Shown: positions 54,101 to 63,861, counted from the stretch's first letter. The stretch: 64,000 nt of DNA from Paraburkholderia silviterrae (GCF_004353915.1 NZ_SMRP01000001.1:182553-246552), one strand, 5' to 3'. A program made the numbers and translations. The notes: generated by a model not told the origin, from the letters alone.

Positions 54101-55521
54101 CCACGCATCGGGCCTTCCCCTGTGGCGCGCTCGGCATCGCCCGCGCCTACGCCGATGGCGCGTTCAGCGCGCGCGAGCTGATCGAAGCGACACTCGCGCG
54201 CATCGATGCGTATGATGCGCAGATCAATGCTTTCACCGCGATCACACGCGAACGGGCGCTTGCCGAAGCGGCTGCGCTCGATGCACGCCGCGCGCGCGGC
54301 GACGCGTTGCCCGCACTGGCGGGCGTGCCATTCGCCGCCAAGAATCTCTTCGATATCGAAGGCATCGCGACACTCGCCGGTTCGCGCGTGCTCGCCGACG
54401 CACCGCCCGCCACGCGCGACGCGACACTCGTGAAGCGTCTCACCGCGCAGGGCGCGATTCTCACCGGCGCGCTCAACATGGATGAGTTCGCATACGGCTT
54501 CACGACCGATAACCATCATGCCGGGCCGTGCCGCAATCCGCACGATCTGACGCGCTCCGCCGGCGGATCGTCGGGCGGCAGCGCGGCAGCGGTCGCGGCG
54601 GGCTTCGTGCCGGTCACGCTCGGCACGGACACGAATGGCTCGGTGCGCGTGCCCGCGTCGCTGTGCGGCGTCTTTGGCGTGAAGCCGACGTTTGGACGCC
54701 TCTCGCGATACGGCACGTATCCGTTCGTCGCGAGTCTGGATCACATGGGCGCATTCGCGCGCAACGTCGAAGATCTCGCGGCAATCTACGATGCGTTGCA
54801 GTTTGCCGATCCGCGCGACCCCGCGTGTGCGCAACGCGCTTTCGAATCCGTGAATGCGACGCACGGCGCCTTGCGGGTTGCGCGCCTTGGCGGCTATTTC
54901 GACGAGCACGCGAACGATGACGCGCGTGATGCATCGCGTACCGCGGCCGCAGCGCTAGGTGCCTCAGACACGCTCGAGTATCCCGCTGCCGATGCCGCCC
55001 GCGGCGCGGCGTTTCTCATCACGGCGGCGGAAGCCGGCCAGTTGCACACGGAAAGCCTGCGCTCGCACTATGACGATCGCGAGCCTCTGTCGCGCGATCG
55101 CCTCATCGCCGGCGCACTCCTGCCCGCCTCATGGATCGTCCAGGCGCAGCGCGTACGTGGAGCATTGCGGCGGCGTGTACTCGAACTCTTCGAACACTAT
55201 GACGTGCTGATCGCGCCCGCAACGCCGCTGGTTGCGCCGCATGTCGGCGACGCGTTCATGGAGATCAACGGCGAGCGGCTCGCGCTGCGGCCCAACCTCG
55301 GCTTGCTGACACAGCCCGTGTCGTGCCTCGGCCTGCCGGTCGTTGCGGCACCCATGCGCACGAAAAGCGGCTTGCCGATCGCCGTGCAACTGATCGCGCC
55401 ACCCTGGCGCGAAGATCTCGCCTTCGAGGCGGCGCGCCGGCTCGAAGCGGAGCACGTCGCCTATTGCCCGCCTCCACCGTCGTTCGATGAGGCGCACCTG
55501 GCATCGAGGGAGGAAGCGTGA
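54097..55521 (+). CDS. atzE: AtzE-family amidohydrolase (HpxY-like)
   Basis: The 474-residue amidase-signature protein has 'VPFAAKNLFDIEGIATLAGS' (Lys near residue 75), 'GGSSGGSAAAVAAGF' (cis-Ser near 152) and 'GTDTNGSVRVPASLCGVFGVKP' (Ser near 176). It forms a pair with the DUF4089 protein, and the following gene encodes an HpxZ/AtzH-like protein; this trio defines the AtzE-G-H / HpxX-Y-Z group. AtzE hydrolyses 1-carboxybiuret, and HpxY acts in oxalurate/oxamate use, so a ureide-type amide is the likely substrate class. Both ends overlap neighbouring genes (ATGA and GTGA). Confidence 0.9.
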   Translation: MTTHRAFPCGALGIARAYADGAFSARELIEATLARIDAYDAQINAFTAITRERALAEAAALDARRARGDALPALAGVPFAAKNLFDIEGIATLAGSRVLADAPPATRDATLVKRLTAQGAILTGALNMDEFAYGFTTDNHHAGPCRNPHDLTRSAGGSSGGSAAAVAAGFVPVTLGTDTNGSVRVPASLCGVFGVKPTFGRLSRYGTYPFVASLDHMGAFARNVEDLAAIYDALQFADPRDPACAQRAFESVNATHGALRVARLGGYFDEHANDDARDASRTAAAALGASDTLEYPAADAARGAAFLITAAEAGQLHTESLRSHYDDREPLSRDRLIAGALLPASWIVQAQRVRGALRRRVLELFEHYDVLIAPATPLVAPHVGDAFMEINGERLALRPNLGLLTQPVSCLGLPVVAAPMRTKSGLPIAVQLIAPPWREDLAFEAARRLEAEHVAYCPPPPSFDEAHLASREEA

Positions 55522-55898
55522 GCGTGATCAACCGTCCCGATGTGCTCGCCGAAGTCGACGCCGTCTTCGATGCGTACGAGCAGGCCCTCGTTACCAACGA
55601 CGTTGCCGTGCTCGACAAGCTCTTCTTCGACTCGCCAAATACGCTGCGCTACGGCGCGACGGAAAACCTCTACGGCTACGAGGCGATCCGCGCGTTTCGC
55701 GCCGCGCGGCCCGGCAAGGGACTCGCACGCACGGTGACGGCGCGCGTCGTCACGGCCTATGGCGACTCGTTCGCCGTCACCCATATCGAGTTCCGGCGCG
55801 AAGGCGATCCGCGCATCGGCAGGCAGACTCAGACATGGGTGAAGATGCCTGAAGGATGGCGGGTGGTGAGCGCACATGTCAGCTGGATGGAGGGCTAA
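55518..55898 (+). CDS. hpxZ: HpxZ/AtzH-like protein (DUF3225, NTF2-like fold)
   Basis: The 126-residue protein starts with GTG overlapping the AtzE stop. The NTF2-like pattern is 'AVFDAYEQALVTNDVAVLDKLFF', 'TLRYGATENLYGYEAIRAFR' and the end 'MPEGWRVVSAHVSWM'. AtzH of the cyanurate pathway removes a carboxyl-urea group from 1,3-dicarboxyurea; HpxZ is linked to oxalurate catabolism. It is the last gene of the chain, and the next gene converges from the other strand 74 nt away. The choice between the AtzH and HpxZ roles cannot be made here. Confidence 0.88.
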   Translation: MSVINRPDVLAEVDAVFDAYEQALVTNDVAVLDKLFFDSPNTLRYGATENLYGYEAIRAFRAARPGKGLARTVTARVVTAYGDSFAVTHIEFRREGDPRIGRQTQTWVKMPEGWRVVSAHVSWMEG

Positions 55899-55972
55899 CA
55901 TCCGCCTTGTCGCGCCTTATCGCATGCGACGCCAGGGGCGTCCGGCGTGGCCGAAGCGCTCGCCTGCTCGCA

Positions 55973-57133
55973 CTATGCATCGATCGAGATGGCCAATCGC
56001 GTCGTATCGGAAAGCTTGAATGACGACACCGTCGATTTCAGTCTGCCGGCCTGCTCCTCGAGCGAACGCGCTGCCGCTGCCGCCTGCTCGACGAGCGCCG
56101 CATTCTGCTGCGTCACCTGGTCCATCTGGATGACGGCCTGATTGACCTGCTCGATGCCGCGGCTTTGCTGCTCCGACGCGCCGGCGATCTCGCGGACGAT
56201 TGCCGAAACGCGCTTGATGGCGCCCTTGATCTCGCTCATCGCGGTGCTGACTTCGCTCGCCTGCTGCGAGCCCGTCTCGATGGTCGCGACGGACGAGGCA
56301 ATCAGGTCCTTGATCTCCTTGGCCGCAGTTGCCGATCGTTGCGCGAGGCTTCGAACTTCGCTCGCGACCACGGCGAAGCCTCGCCCTTGTTCACCGGCGC
56401 GAGCGGCTTCGACCGCGGCGTTGAGCGCGAGGATGTTCGTTTGAAACGCAATACTCTCGATCACGCCCGTGATCTCCGAAATCTTGTTCGAGCTGCCGGA
56501 TATCTTGTCGATCGTGGCCACCATCGACTGCACGACGTCGCTGCCCGTATTGGCGATGTCCGTCGCGTCGGCGGCAAGGCCGCTCGCCTCACGTGCACTG
56601 TCGGCGTTCTGCTTCACGGTCCCGGTCAGCTCCGTCATGCTCGAGGCGGTCTCGGTCAGCGACGCGGCTTGCTCCTCGGTGCGGGCGGACAGATCGAGGT
56701 TGCCGGCCGCGATGTCGCGCGTTGCCGAGGTAACCAGATCGGTCGAGGAGCGGACCGACAACATCGTCTCTTCCATGCGTCTCATCCACTTGTCGAACGC
56801 CACGGCGGAGCGGCCAAACTCGTCCATGCGCGGCGGCGAAGACCGCGCCGACAGATCGAGCGTAACCGCGATGTCCTCGAATTTCCTGGCAATGCGATAC
56901 AGGCCGCCGCATACGATGGCCTGCAGATGGAGGCCGGCGTAGAGCGCGACAGCAAAGCCCACTGCCCCGAGCGCAACCAGACTTGTCATCGCCCAGCGGT
57001 ATAACGGAACGGCATTGGCGTCAAGGTGCAATAGACCGACTATTCCGATGAGTCCGACGGCCAGCATCAAGGCTGCAATGACGCCGAACGCGAACATGAA
57101 CTTGAGTCTGATCGTGAGCGCAGATTTTGGCAC
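55973..57133 (-). CDS. Methyl-accepting chemotaxis protein with minimal periplasmic loop
   Basis: The 386-residue chemoreceptor has two membrane segments (about residues 10-30 and 45-68) separated by only about 15 residues, where Tar-type receptors have a 150-residue ligand domain. A HAMP-like region and the signalling domain follow. The hairpin tip '[37 protein letters not shown]' is intact. GTG at 57133 with AGGGA six nt upstream was chosen; an ATG at 57157 would add eight residues. The C-terminus lacks the NWETF pentapeptide. It may sense membrane or cytoplasmic signals, or receive them from partner receptors. Confidence 0.88.
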   Translation of the reverse strand: MPKSALTIRLKFMFAFGVIAALMLAVGLIGIVGLLHLDANAVPLYRWAMTSLVALGAVGFAVALYAGLHLQAIVCGGLYRIARKFEDIAVTLDLSARSSPPRMDEFGRSAVAFDKWMRRMEETMLSVRSSTDLVTSATRDIAAGNLDLSARTEEQAASLTETASSMTELTGTVKQNADSAREASGLAADATDIANTGSDVVQSMVATIDKISGSSNKISEITGVIESIAFQTNILALNAAVEAARAGEQGRGFAVVASEVRSLAQRSATAAKEIKDLIASSVATIETGSQQASEVSTAMSEIKGAIKRVSAIVREIAGASEQQSRGIEQVNQAVIQMDQVTQQNAALVEQAAAAARSLEEQAGRLKSTVSSFKLSDTTRLAISIDA

Positions 57134-57997
57134 TTCGTTTCCCTGGTGAATGAGCAAGACGCGGCTGCGTCATGAAGGCGAATGCGAGGCGAGACGTGTG
57201 GCGTTGACAGGCGCTTCTTGCGCGCACTGTCACCGTAGCCGCAGCTTTGCGACTACGCCCTGACCCCTCGTTTACGGCCCGCGATCGGGCGTCGACAGTG
57301 GTGTTTACCCCCAATCACGCTCGCGCAGTCCCACGACCGCTTGCAAAACGATCACGCTGCGCTTCGGCTCTGCTGGCCGGTGCCAACACGAGTCACGCTT
57401 CCATGACCTCCCCGTCCCGGAAAGTTGTGTAGCAGCCGTGATGGCACCGATCGGTGTCAATACCGGGATCGGGGAGGCCCTGACTCATTCATTGAGCCGC
57501 GATTGCGCACAGCTCAGGACCGAAGTGGATCGCTACTCCTTCATCGTCGTGGACTCGCACCATGCCGGTTTCCCGGCGTACTCAGAACAAGTGTCTGATG
57601 CCGGCCATGATGCCCACCTGGCCCTGACCCGGTCTTGGCCGCTGACAATCACGCGGTAAGCGCCGCCGTCTAGCGCAAACGTCGGCACAATCTGGTAGCT
57701 CGCGCTAACGTAGAAAAGATTGGAGTGAACATTTGGGCCAGCGTTCGTTTGCGAGCCACCACCGGGCGAGTGGCAATCGGCATCTGCACTGTGGCAAACA
57801 CAGCTGTCCCAACGATTTTTCGCTCAATGACCATTGCCGTTTTTGTGAAAAGTTCGATGAGCCTTGATACCCAACAATCAGGATCGCGATTGGGGTTCCG
57901 CGCCGGCCGCGAGTGACGCAAAGTGCCTCGCTCAATCAGGCCACGCGCGTAATGCGCGCGCGCCGGCAAAACCCCGGTCTTTCAAAGAAGTCATCGA
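57134..57997. other. Gene-poor stretch with porin debris
   Basis: The stretch of 860 nt between the chemoreceptor and the DUF3443 gene shows no intact gene. Apart from the porin remnant at 57582-57718 there are only short frames with poor coding quality. An intergenic promoter for the lipoprotein gene is expected at the right-hand end. Confidence 0.5.
57582..57718 (-). pseudogene. Porin gene remnant
   Basis: On the minus strand, about 30 codons match a porin interior ('LFYVSASYQIVP', then 'ALDGGAYRVIVSGQDR'). In another frame follow the last codons of a Burkholderia porin, 'GQVGIMAGIRHLF' and a stop. The join has lost the strands that normally lie between these parts and is out of frame. No start is present. 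It is the tail of a decayed porin gene. Confidence 0.7.
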
Positions 57998-59197
57998 ATG
58001 AAAATAAAGTATCACCTGGCATTGGCTGCCCTCTGCTCCCTCCTTGCCGCATGTGGCGGCGCAAGCAGCGACGACACGAGCAACGCGAATCTCAACGTCG
58101 TTCCGTTGACGGTCGATAAGGGGCCGCTGGGCACCTCAACGGACGTACCCTATGTCAGCGTCACGGTTTGCGCACCCGGAACGGACAACTGCCAGACCAT
58201 CGATCATGTTCTGGTCGACACGGGCTCTTCGGGCCTGCGGTTGCTGGCTTCAGCGCTGACCAATCCGGCCGGCCTTCTGGGGCATACAGACACCACCAAA
58301 CCGGTGTTGGCGCAGTGCATGACATTCGGATCGGGCTATACGTGGGGTACGTTGAAAAGCGCGGACATCCGTCTTGGCGGGGAAATCGCGCGCAGCACGC
58401 CGATCCAGTTGATCAACGACCCGGATCTGTCCACGGTACCGCCTGCCTGTCAGGAGCAAGGTGCGAATGCAGGCAATCTGAAGTCGATGAATGCGAATGG
58501 TATTTTGGGAATCAGCACCAGCGCTCACGACTGCGGCAGCGCATGTGCCGACGATCCGACCGTGGCCCAGTATTTTTCGTGCGTCGGCGCAAGCTGCACG
58601 CCGACGCTAGTCGCGCTCGAGAATCAGATTCCCAATCCGATCACGAAGTTCAGCCGCGACAACAACGGTTCGGTGATCGTATTTCCATCGGCGGTGGATG
58701 GGATGGCGAGCCTGACCGGCAAGCTGATTTTCGGCATCGATACCCGGGATAACAACAAGCTGGGCAACGCGAACATCTATCCCATGAACGAGAACATGAT
58801 CGCGAATGTCGTCATCAACGGAGTGACCGGACAGGCAACGCTCGATACAGGCTCAACCGGCAGCTACTTCAACATGGCGGGCAGCCCCCCGGTATGCGCG
58901 TCCGTCCCTGGCCTGACCGATCAGTACTATTGTGCGTCGGGGTCGACCACGGTCCTGTTTCCGTCTCCGGCGGGTCCGGTCGCGGCTACCGTCAATGTCC
59001 GCGACCCACTGCAATACATGGCGACCTATCCGCACTCGGCAGTCAATCCGTCTCTTGCTGGCCCTGCTGGCATGCCGAATACGCCGGATGACGGTACGTG
59101 GATCATGGGATTGCCGTTCTATTTTGGCCGAACGGTATTCACAGCAATCGACGGGGCACAGACGTCAAAGGCAACGGGGCCGTTCGTCGCCTTCTGA
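57998..59197 (+). CDS. DUF3443 family lipoprotein
   Basis: The 399-residue protein has a lipoprotein signal (MKIKYHLALAALCSLLAACGG, lipobox LAAC) and then the DUF3443 domain common in Burkholderiaceae. 'VPYVSVTVCAPGTDNCQTIDHVLVDTGSSGLRLLAS' and 'GQATLDTGSTGSYFNM' contain DTGS-type motifs that recall retropepsin-like aspartic proteases. The two DTGS motifs lie about 210 residues apart. An envelope-attached protease-like function is therefore possible, but no activity is established. There is no clear operon partner. Confidence 0.85.
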   Translation: MKIKYHLALAALCSLLAACGGASSDDTSNANLNVVPLTVDKGPLGTSTDVPYVSVTVCAPGTDNCQTIDHVLVDTGSSGLRLLASALTNPAGLLGHTDTTKPVLAQCMTFGSGYTWGTLKSADIRLGGEIARSTPIQLINDPDLSTVPPACQEQGANAGNLKSMNANGILGISTSAHDCGSACADDPTVAQYFSCVGASCTPTLVALENQIPNPITKFSRDNNGSVIVFPSAVDGMASLTGKLIFGIDTRDNNKLGNANIYPMNENMIANVVINGVTGQATLDTGSTGSYFNMAGSPPVCASVPGLTDQYYCASGSTTVLFPSPAGPVAATVNVRDPLQYMATYPHSAVNPSLAGPAGMPNTPDDGTWIMGLPFYFGRTVFTAIDGAQTSKATGPFVAF

Positions 59198-59209
59198 TTG
59201 CAACCCGTA

Positions 59210-59376
59210 GCGCCGATGTCCACGAGGATGCGGTTCGCGCCAGCGTCAGCGGCACTCAGCGTTACCGGGTTCGACTCGCCATCGGAGACGATGGCAGGCT
59301 CGCTTACGGCTGTAACTGTCCGGTAGGCGAGCCCGGAGTCTTTTGCAAGCACGCCGTTGCCGTGGCCCTCTCCTGA
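59210..59376 (+). pseudogene. SWIM zinc-finger protein fragment
   Basis: The frame encodes 'VRASVSGTQRYRVRLAI' and 'GCNCPVGEPGVFCKHAVAVALS', the CxC..CxH signature of a SWIM zinc finger, and stops right at the porin gene end. The upstream part of the frame is the antisense/out-of-frame continuation of the lipoprotein end, so the rest of the SWIM protein is missing. It is a truncated remnant. Confidence 0.65.
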
Positions 59377-60537
59377 TCAGAACGCGTGACGCATGCCCAC
59401 GGTCACGGCCACCTGCGTGTCCGTCGAAGACGGCGAAAGCGTGTTGATCATCGCGTGCGAGAGCACCGAGCCTTGCGGCGCGCCATGCACGTTCTGATAA
59501 ACGCCTTCGAGGTAGAAGTCGGTGCGCTTGCTGATGGCGTAGTCCGTCTGCAGCATCGCCGTGTTCCAACCCGGGTTCGAGCCGTTATACGCGCCATGCG
59601 TGTACGTATAGGCGCCCGAGACCGTCCACGCCGGCGTGAGCGCGTACTTCACGTTGGCTTCGTAGTTGTCCAGACGCAGCGAGCCCGAAAGCGATCCCGC
59701 CGAGGAATCGTTGGCGCCCAGATACGTGCCCGTGCCGAACGAGAACACACCCGCCGCGTTGTCGATCTGCGTGTGGCTCCACACGAGGCCCGCCGTGACC
59801 GGACCATAGGTGTAGTTGCCGCCCAGCGACCAGATGCGCTGGCGTTGCGCGATGAAGTTCGCGCTCGTGTCGCCCGTGGTGACCGCGCCGCTGCCGTTGC
59901 CGGCGCCGTTGAGCTGCAGGTAGCCGGCCGCGAGGTTGAGGGGGCCTTGCGCATACGAAAGCGCGAAGCCGTACGAGCGGTTGTTCGCGAAGTTACCTGC
60001 CTTGTTGCTGAACGAGTACATGGTCTCGGCCGTGAGTCCGTACCACGTCGGGCTCGCGTACTTGACCGAGTTATTGATGACGACCGAGTTCGCCGCGAGG
60101 TTGTCGTTCTCGAACGGATGCGCGGCAATATTGCCGCCCCACGTGTTGGATTCCGCCGTGAGCGGGCCAACGAGGTCGTTCATTACATCGAACTGGCGGC
60201 CAAACGTCAGCGTGCCGTATTTGTCGCTCTGCAGGCCTACCCACGCCTGCGAACCGAACATGTCGCCCGAGAACGCCTGTGCGCCGTTGTTGAGCAGGAA
60301 GCCCTGTTCGAGCTTGAAGACCGCATGGAGGCCGCCGCCGAGGTCTTCCGAGCCCTTGAGGCCGAACACCGTGTTCTGCGTAGAGCTGGTGTTGAGCTGC
60401 CAGTTGCTGTGGCCCAACTGGTTGTTGGTGTAGACGATGCCGGTATCGATCAGGCCGTAGAGCGTCACGCTGCTTTGCGCATGCGCCGAAACGGCAAACG
60501 CACCGGTGATTGCGAGGGCGATTAGCGATTTTTTCAT
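59377..60537 (-). CDS. Gram-negative porin
   Basis: The 386-residue porin has signal peptide MKKSLIALAITGAFAVSAHA, then SSVTLYGLIDTGIVY, 'GLKGSEDLGGGLHAVFKLEQGF' near residue 60 and the C-terminal 'VAVTVGMRHAF' with terminal Phe. It is the most typical OpcP-like porin of the window and probably a general diffusion channel. Its stop lies next to the SWIM fragment stop; the upstream region is long and AT-richer. Confidence 0.94.
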   Translation of the reverse strand: MKKSLIALAITGAFAVSAHAQSSVTLYGLIDTGIVYTNNQLGHSNWQLNTSSTQNTVFGLKGSEDLGGGLHAVFKLEQGFLLNNGAQAFSGDMFGSQAWVGLQSDKYGTLTFGRQFDVMNDLVGPLTAESNTWGGNIAAHPFENDNLAANSVVINNSVKYASPTWYGLTAETMYSFSNKAGNFANNRSYGFALSYAQGPLNLAAGYLQLNGAGNGSGAVTTGDTSANFIAQRQRIWSLGGNYTYGPVTAGLVWSHTQIDNAAGVFSFGTGTYLGANDSSAGSLSGSLRLDNYEANVKYALTPAWTVSGAYTYTHGAYNGSNPGWNTAMLQTDYAISKRTDFYLEGVYQNVHGAPQGSVLSHAMINTLSPSSTDTQVAVTVGMRHAF

Positions 60538-61346
60538 GTTTTATGGCTCCGAGTGTGGGCGCTAGTGAATTGATTCAAATGCTCTATCGACGAATATCGT
60601 GCGTGGACAATTGATGCGCTTCAGCTACGCTTCAATTGCGATCTATTGCGCTATTGGCAATTGATTATTGCAAACGACACAATGCCTGCCGCTTGCTGCA
60701 GCAATCAGGCAGAATTGTCATGCTCCGTGGTGTGAAACAACGATCAAGCGCATCATAAGGCGTCGAAAATAAAAATTGCGTTGAAATTGAAGCCTGCGTT
60801 GCGCCGAAAGCACACCTGAAAAAAAGTGGTGCAATGCGCGCCCCAAAAGCGCGCATGCAAAGCGATTAATCGACGTTTTGGGGCAAATCGTAAAGAAAAT
60901 GAAATCTATTCGATGTAGTGAATTGAATTGCTATTCAGATGAAGAATTAGCAAGTCGTGGCGGCAAGCCATCCGCGTGCGATGCACCTGCGGCATGCCCG
61001 GTTAGAATCCGGTCCACCGCGCCCTGCGCTGGCCTTCATGAATACCCGGCCTGCCGGCACCGGCCTTCCCGCTCGTGCGATTGTTCACGAAGCTCCGTAG
61101 TCACGCGGATGACATCGCGAACAATAGCGGCAACCGCAGGGACGACGGCTCGCGCACGCGTGCATTCGCTCGCATCTGTCGCGCAATGAACTTGCAGCGC
61201 GATTCTGATTCCTCGGTTTTGTTGTTTCTTTATGGCGGGTTGGCCTTTCACATGAAAACAAGGAAAGGCCAACACCCCCAGCACGGCGAATCAACCTCCC
61301 TACCGCTCCCAACAGACAACGCAACGCGCACAAATCACACGACACC
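60538..61346. other. Intergenic region without recognised gene
   Basis: About 800 nt with an AT-rich part next to the porin start (porin promoter and 5' leader expected) and no credible coding frame or RNA gene. Several short frames exist but show no family resemblance or ribosome site. Confidence 0.5.
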
Positions 61347-63617
61347 TCACAGCACCGCGACCACCTTCACATCACTGCGATCCGCCGATGCAACGACCTT
61401 GCCATCCACACGCCGGAACGTGAGCGTCACCGCCGCGCTACCCACGCGCAGATCCCCCACTTCAAGCCAATCGATGCCCTCAGGCAGCATCGGCTGCTCG
61501 ACGCGCACTTCGTGTCGCGCCGCATCGATGCTCACACCCAGACACGCTTCGAGCATCATGAACGGCGCCCCCGCGGCCCAGGCCTGCGGCAGGCAGGCCA
61601 CCGGATACGCAGTGGGCGGCTCGCCGCGGCGGCGCGGGAAGCCGCAGAACAGCTCCGGCAATCGCATATCGAATGTAACGGCCGCTTCGAACAGCGCCTG
61701 CAACAGCCGCACGGCGGCCTCCTTGCGCCCATAACGCGCGAGCCCGCGCGCACACAGCGCGTTATCGTGCGGCCAAACCGAGCCGTTGTGATAGGCCATT
61801 GGATTGAAGCGCGCCTGACCGGCAGCCAGCGTGCGCACGCCCCAACCCGTATGAAACAGCGCCGATTCGAGGACGCCGGCCACCGCACGCCCCCGCTCGT
61901 ACTCGGGCAGACCGAATGCAAGCAGATGCCCCGCGTTCGACGCGAGCACGCGGCACAGCTCGCCGTGGCCGTCGAGTGCGATGCCGTAGAACTCGGACTC
62001 CGACATCCAGTACTTCTCTTCCACGCAACGGCGAATCTTGTTGGCGCGACCCGCATAGCGCGCGGACTCTTCAACGAGGCCGCGATGCGCGGCGAATTTC
62101 GACATCGTGTCGAACGCGGCGCTCGCATAGGCCTGCACTTCGACGAGCGCAATGGGGCCGTCGGGGAAGTGCCCGTCCGCATGGAACACCGAGTCGTGGC
62201 TGTCCTTCCAGCCCTGGTTCGCGAGCCCGCCCTCCGACTCGCGCCGGTAGTCGAGCAGCCCGAGCGGGTTGCGGTCGCACACGCCCGCCACCCAGGCCGC
62301 GGCGCGCTCCAGCGCGGGCCAAAGCTCGTCGATCAATGCCATGTCGCCGGTGCGCTCCGCATAGGCGCCCGCCAGCACGACGAACAGCGGCGTGGAGTCC
62401 ACGCCGCCGTAATAAAGCGCGAACGGCACTTCGCCGGTGGCGGCCATTTCGCTCTTGCGCATCTCGTGCATGATCTTGCCAACCGCCGCGTCGCGGAACG
62501 CCGAGTCCTCGTGCGCCTGGTGGGCCGCGAGAAAGCGCAGCACGCCGTTCGCGAGCGCGGGCGTGAGCCACAGCGTCTGCAGCGAGGTAATGATGGCGTC
62601 GCGGCCGAATGGCGTGGAGAACCACGGAATGCCCGCGTAGGGATACGGGCCCGTGGGCAGATCCGTGGTCAAGAGGCCGAGGTCGGCGATCGAGCGGTTG
62701 ATCCACGCATTGAAGAGCGGATTGCTCGAGCGCAGTTGTGCCGCCGCGCGGCGGCGCTCGCGCATCACGATGTGCGCGTCCACCAGCGCGGCGCGCACGG
62801 CCGCGCGCCCCACGCGCTGCTCCTTCGTGGGCGCGAGGCAATGGTCGGGCTGGATGATGCTCGCGCTCGGCGCATCGGGCGCGGCGCCCGGCAGCGGCTC
62901 GACCTCGATGGCCACCGTGAGGTAGAGCGAGACGCAGGCCTGTGCGGGCAGTGCGACGGTAAAGTCGGCGCGGTCGGCAAAGAGCTTGTCCGGCGTGGGC
63001 GAGAACTCGATGCGCACGCGCCGCGCCACGTGATCGAGGCCAATGTACTCGAGCCGCACTTCCCCGTCTTCCACGCGCGGCGGTACGATCGTGCCCTGCC
63101 GCGCGCGCTTCAGGCCGCGCACTTCGAACATGTCGCGGAAGTCGCTCGCGAACGAGATCGAAAGCGGCACGACGGCTTCTTCAGTGCCGTAGTTCGTGAG
63201 TTCGATGGCCTCGGTCATCATGGTGCCCGAGAGCACGCGCTCGCGCTCCACGTGAATCACGCCCTCGGGCGTGGTCGTGCCGCCGAGCGGCGGCAGCGGG
63301 CGATTGGTCAGATGCGCGGTGAATGCGGTGTTGTCGCTGCTCACGCTGCCGGAGAGCAGCGATGGCACGCGGCCGCCGAAGGTGAGGCGCAGCGAGGAGA
63401 GCACGCGCGTGTCGTTGACGAAGAGGCCGTCGTCGACGCCGGTGATATCGCCGAGCGGGTCGTTGACGATAAAGGTGTCGCCCGACTTGAGCACGTGCTG
63501 GTCGGCGCTGGCGACCTCGGGCGTTTCGGGCGCGATAAATGCGCCATCGGTCTCGTGAGCGGGATGATCCACGCCGCCTGCGTGGGTGACGCCGCCGAGT
63601 GCTTCAGGATCCTGCAT
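61347..63617 (-). CDS. Glycogen-debranching-type glycosidase (amylo-alpha-1,6-glucosidase family)
   Basis: The 756-residue protein has an N-terminal beta-rich 'glycogen debranching N-term' domain (about residues 30-330: 'LKSGDTFIVNDPLGDITGVDDGLFVNDTRVLSSLRL'). It is followed by an (alpha/alpha)6-barrel, where 'GIPWFSTPFGRDAIITSLQTLWL' near residue 360 and 'NGSVWPHDNALCARGLARYG' near 640 hold the likely catalytic acids and sugar contacts. Such proteins trim or debranch alpha-glucans. The start at 63617 follows GAGGAGG; the frame upstream of it crosses the gltA terminator and is not coding. It stands alone, downstream of gltA on the same strand. Confidence 0.9.
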   Translation of the reverse strand: MQDPEALGGVTHAGGVDHPAHETDGAFIAPETPEVASADQHVLKSGDTFIVNDPLGDITGVDDGLFVNDTRVLSSLRLTFGGRVPSLLSGSVSSDNTAFTAHLTNRPLPPLGGTTTPEGVIHVERERVLSGTMMTEAIELTNYGTEEAVVPLSISFASDFRDMFEVRGLKRARQGTIVPPRVEDGEVRLEYIGLDHVARRVRIEFSPTPDKLFADRADFTVALPAQACVSLYLTVAIEVEPLPGAAPDAPSASIIQPDHCLAPTKEQRVGRAAVRAALVDAHIVMRERRRAAAQLRSSNPLFNAWINRSIADLGLLTTDLPTGPYPYAGIPWFSTPFGRDAIITSLQTLWLTPALANGVLRFLAAHQAHEDSAFRDAAVGKIMHEMRKSEMAATGEVPFALYYGGVDSTPLFVVLAGAYAERTGDMALIDELWPALERAAAWVAGVCDRNPLGLLDYRRESEGGLANQGWKDSHDSVFHADGHFPDGPIALVEVQAYASAAFDTMSKFAAHRGLVEESARYAGRANKIRRCVEEKYWMSESEFYGIALDGHGELCRVLASNAGHLLAFGLPEYERGRAVAGVLESALFHTGWGVRTLAAGQARFNPMAYHNGSVWPHDNALCARGLARYGRKEAAVRLLQALFEAAVTFDMRLPELFCGFPRRRGEPPTAYPVACLPQAWAAGAPFMMLEACLGVSIDAARHEVRVEQPMLPEGIDWLEVGDLRVGSAAVTLTFRRVDGKVVASADRSDVKVVAVL

Positions 63618-63724
63618 CGCGTGCCTCCTCTTCGGTTCGCTTTCGCTCGATTGTAGTGGCTCGAGCGCAAATCGTACGAGAGGTTTGTCCGCGTCAGGCG
63701 CAGCGGGTTCACGCCGGCACGGAA

Positions 63725-63765
63725 CAAAAAACAGGAGGGTGCGCGTTTTGGCGCGCACCCTCCTG
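63725..63765 (-). terminator. Intrinsic terminator after gltA
   Basis: A perfect 14-bp stem (CAGGAGGGTGCGCG with CGCGCACCCTCCTG), a 6-nt loop and a run of six T on the minus strand lie about 100 nt downstream of the gltA stop. This is a strong rho-independent terminator. Confidence 0.95.
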
Positions 63766-63861
63766 TCGAGCACCGCGTGACGGCGCGAACCGTCACGCAG
63801 GCATGTATCGCCGTTGCTGCGTTAAACAACGTCAACGCAACGCGAGCACCACGTCATTGCA

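Noticed and set aside
55928..55942. Small hairpin GACGCC-AGG-GGCGTC between the HpxZ-like and chemoreceptor genes
   Set aside because: Six-bp stem without T-run on either strand; too weak to call a terminator.
61512..63656. 714-codon plus-strand frame opposite the debranching-type glycosidase
   Set aside because: Shadow of a well-supported gene; composition is Arg/His-rich with no domain.
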